This document shows, one piece after another, positions 63,167 to 64,000 of a stretch of 64,000 bases of DNA; the first letter of the stretch is position 1; every line of letters begins with the position of its first letter. A program made the translations under genes and the position numbers. Under the pieces are notes generated by a model. That model was given only the letters and a program-made list of their open reading frames with translations, was not told the origin of the DNA and did not search any database. Source of the DNA: Aureibacter tunicatorum (GTDB lineage Bacteria > Bacteroidota > Bacteroidia > Cytophagales > Cyclobacteriaceae); assembly GCF_036492635.1 (NCBI RefSeq), contig NZ_AP025305.1, positions 2,728,001 to 2,792,000 on the forward strand, written 5' to 3'.

Positions 63167-64000
63167 CTAAAAAATTACTATCTCTGAAGAAGGGTAATCT
63201 AAGTCAAAAGTATACCCTGAAACTGGTCGATTGGTTATCAAATCATACAATAGTAAACCACCACCTGAAGAAGTCTTTTTCCAAGAAATAAATAAGCGAT
63301 CAGTATCATCAGAAGAAATTACAAATGCTGTAATTCGACTTGCAGAGGGATCTATAGTTGCGATATCAAAAATTGGCTCAGCTAAAGACTCTTCTGTTCC
63401 TCGATAATGAAATAGATTCGTTCCGCTATTGAAAAAAACACTTGTTGTACTATATGCATAAAATGCCATATCTTCGCTAACAGGGTAATCGTTACTTATT
63501 CCATATAAATTATCAAAAGTATTATTGCTAGTTGCTGTCACATACCTTCCAATGGTACTGGTATCACCATTACTTACTACCATCCATATGTTACGGCTAC
63601 CTGTGACTTCTTGATCGATTGCATATATATCACCTGAATAATCTATAAAGTCGTTTATTACTACAGTGGAAACAACATTATCATTAACTGTTGAATAATT
63701 CTCCATAGTTGTCCCTCCATTAACGAATAAATTCTGAGTATTGCTTGACAGAAATAATTCATTCGCTCTTGGAATAACTTGGATCCTATCATTTAGAGAA
63801 TTTTCCTTCACATCATAATTATAAAGCCCATTGGGCGTTGAGATATAGCCCCTTAAAGTATCAATAGTCACCATTCCCAAAGGGTAATTATCCGCATTAA
63901 CTCCATCAGGGGTGCCCGCAACCATTTTCAATGAATGTCTATTGGCAATCTGCACATAAGGATCTCCTTGACCATAGAAATAGTAATTCTCCCCTAACAA
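63167..64000 (-). CDS. C-terminal part of an unrecognised beta-rich protein (5' end outside window)
   Basis: 277 residues to the TAG at 63167; the frame is open at the window edge, so the N-terminus lies outside. The composition is beta-strand-like with many Ser/Thr/Asn/Asp and repeated segments of the form VSTVVINDFIDYSGDIYAID and LFISWKKTSSGGGLLLYDL, which suggests a beta-propeller or similar surface or exported protein. Bacteroidota lipoproteins of the PKD-like type often end this way, but I cannot assign a family. It lies 9 bases upstream of DUF6122 in the same direction. Confidence 0.55.
   Translation of the reverse strand: MLGENYYFYGQGDPYVQIANRHSLKMVAGTPDGVNADNYPLGMVTIDTLRGYISTPNGLYNYDVKENSLNDRIQVIPRANELFLSSNTQNLFVNGGTTMENYSTVNDNVVSTVVINDFIDYSGDIYAIDQEVTGSRNIWMVVSNGDTSTIGRYVTATSNNTFDNLYGISNDYPVSEDMAFYAYSTTSVFFNSGTNLFHYRGTEESLAEPIFDIATIDPSASRITAFVISSDDTDRLFISWKKTSSGGGLLLYDLITNRPVSGYTFDLDYPSSEIVIF

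Overview
The window is AT-rich chromosomal DNA of a Bacteroidota member, most likely Cytophagales (inference). The evidence is four predicted type IX secretion (T9SS) clients, two PorP/SprF proteins, MBG-repeat giant adhesins, an NrfHA/CcsBA respiratory cluster, promoters of the Bacteroidota form TTTG-N19-TAnnTTTG, and genes with little Shine-Dalgarno sequence. No rRNA, tRNA, CRISPR array or intact insertion sequence was seen.

Layout. 0-7.4 kb: housekeeping genes (SlyD-like FKBP, cold-shock protein, aldehyde dehydrogenase, DnaB, Mpl, a DEDDh exonuclease) and an orphan lipoprotein. 7.5-12.5 kb: a decayed small membrane-protein gene, a secreted M6 metalloprotease and PepD. 13-18.8 kb: an ammonifying nitrite reductase operon (nrfH-nrfA-resB-ccsA-porin) with a Crp/Fnr-like palindrome upstream. 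18.8-24.7 kb: small membrane proteins, a DUF885 lipoprotein, a free-standing structured RNA of about 250 nt with its own promoter element and terminator, a hotdog thioesterase and an SDR oxidoreductase. 24.9-31.8 kb: an accessory pocket with two proteins that share an N-terminal leader layout (one an M91/NleD-like zinc peptidase), a truncated lipoprotein, an orphan exported protein and a secreted PhoD phosphatase.

31.8-47.6 kb is one minus-strand block. Two successive modules, each a giant MBG-repeat adhesin followed by a PorP/SprF partner, run into a TPR histidine kinase and a NarL/LuxR response regulator with no visible terminator. The larger adhesin contains a perfect 477-bp tandem duplication. 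47.9-50 kb: a DPP III-like lipoprotein. 50-60.7 kb: a minus-strand biosynthetic supraoperon, trpL-trpE-G-D-C-F-B-A, then a DAHP synthase, then hisH-A-F-IE, closed by a strong terminator. Its leader encodes a 20-residue peptide with three consecutive Trp codons, an antiterminator segment overlapping the leader stop codon, and an intrinsic terminator. This is a complete translation-coupled attenuator that would place four histidine genes under tryptophan control. 60.9-64 kb: a His-rich P1B-4-type metal ATPase, a DUF6122 membrane protein and the 3' part of an unrecognised gene.

The strongest findings are the trp attenuator with its trp-aro-his supraoperon, the duplicated adhesin/PorP module linked to a two-component system, the paired effector-like proteins with a common leader, and the unassigned structured RNA near 22.1 kb. 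Everything here was read by eye. Family names rest on motif recognition, not on database searches.
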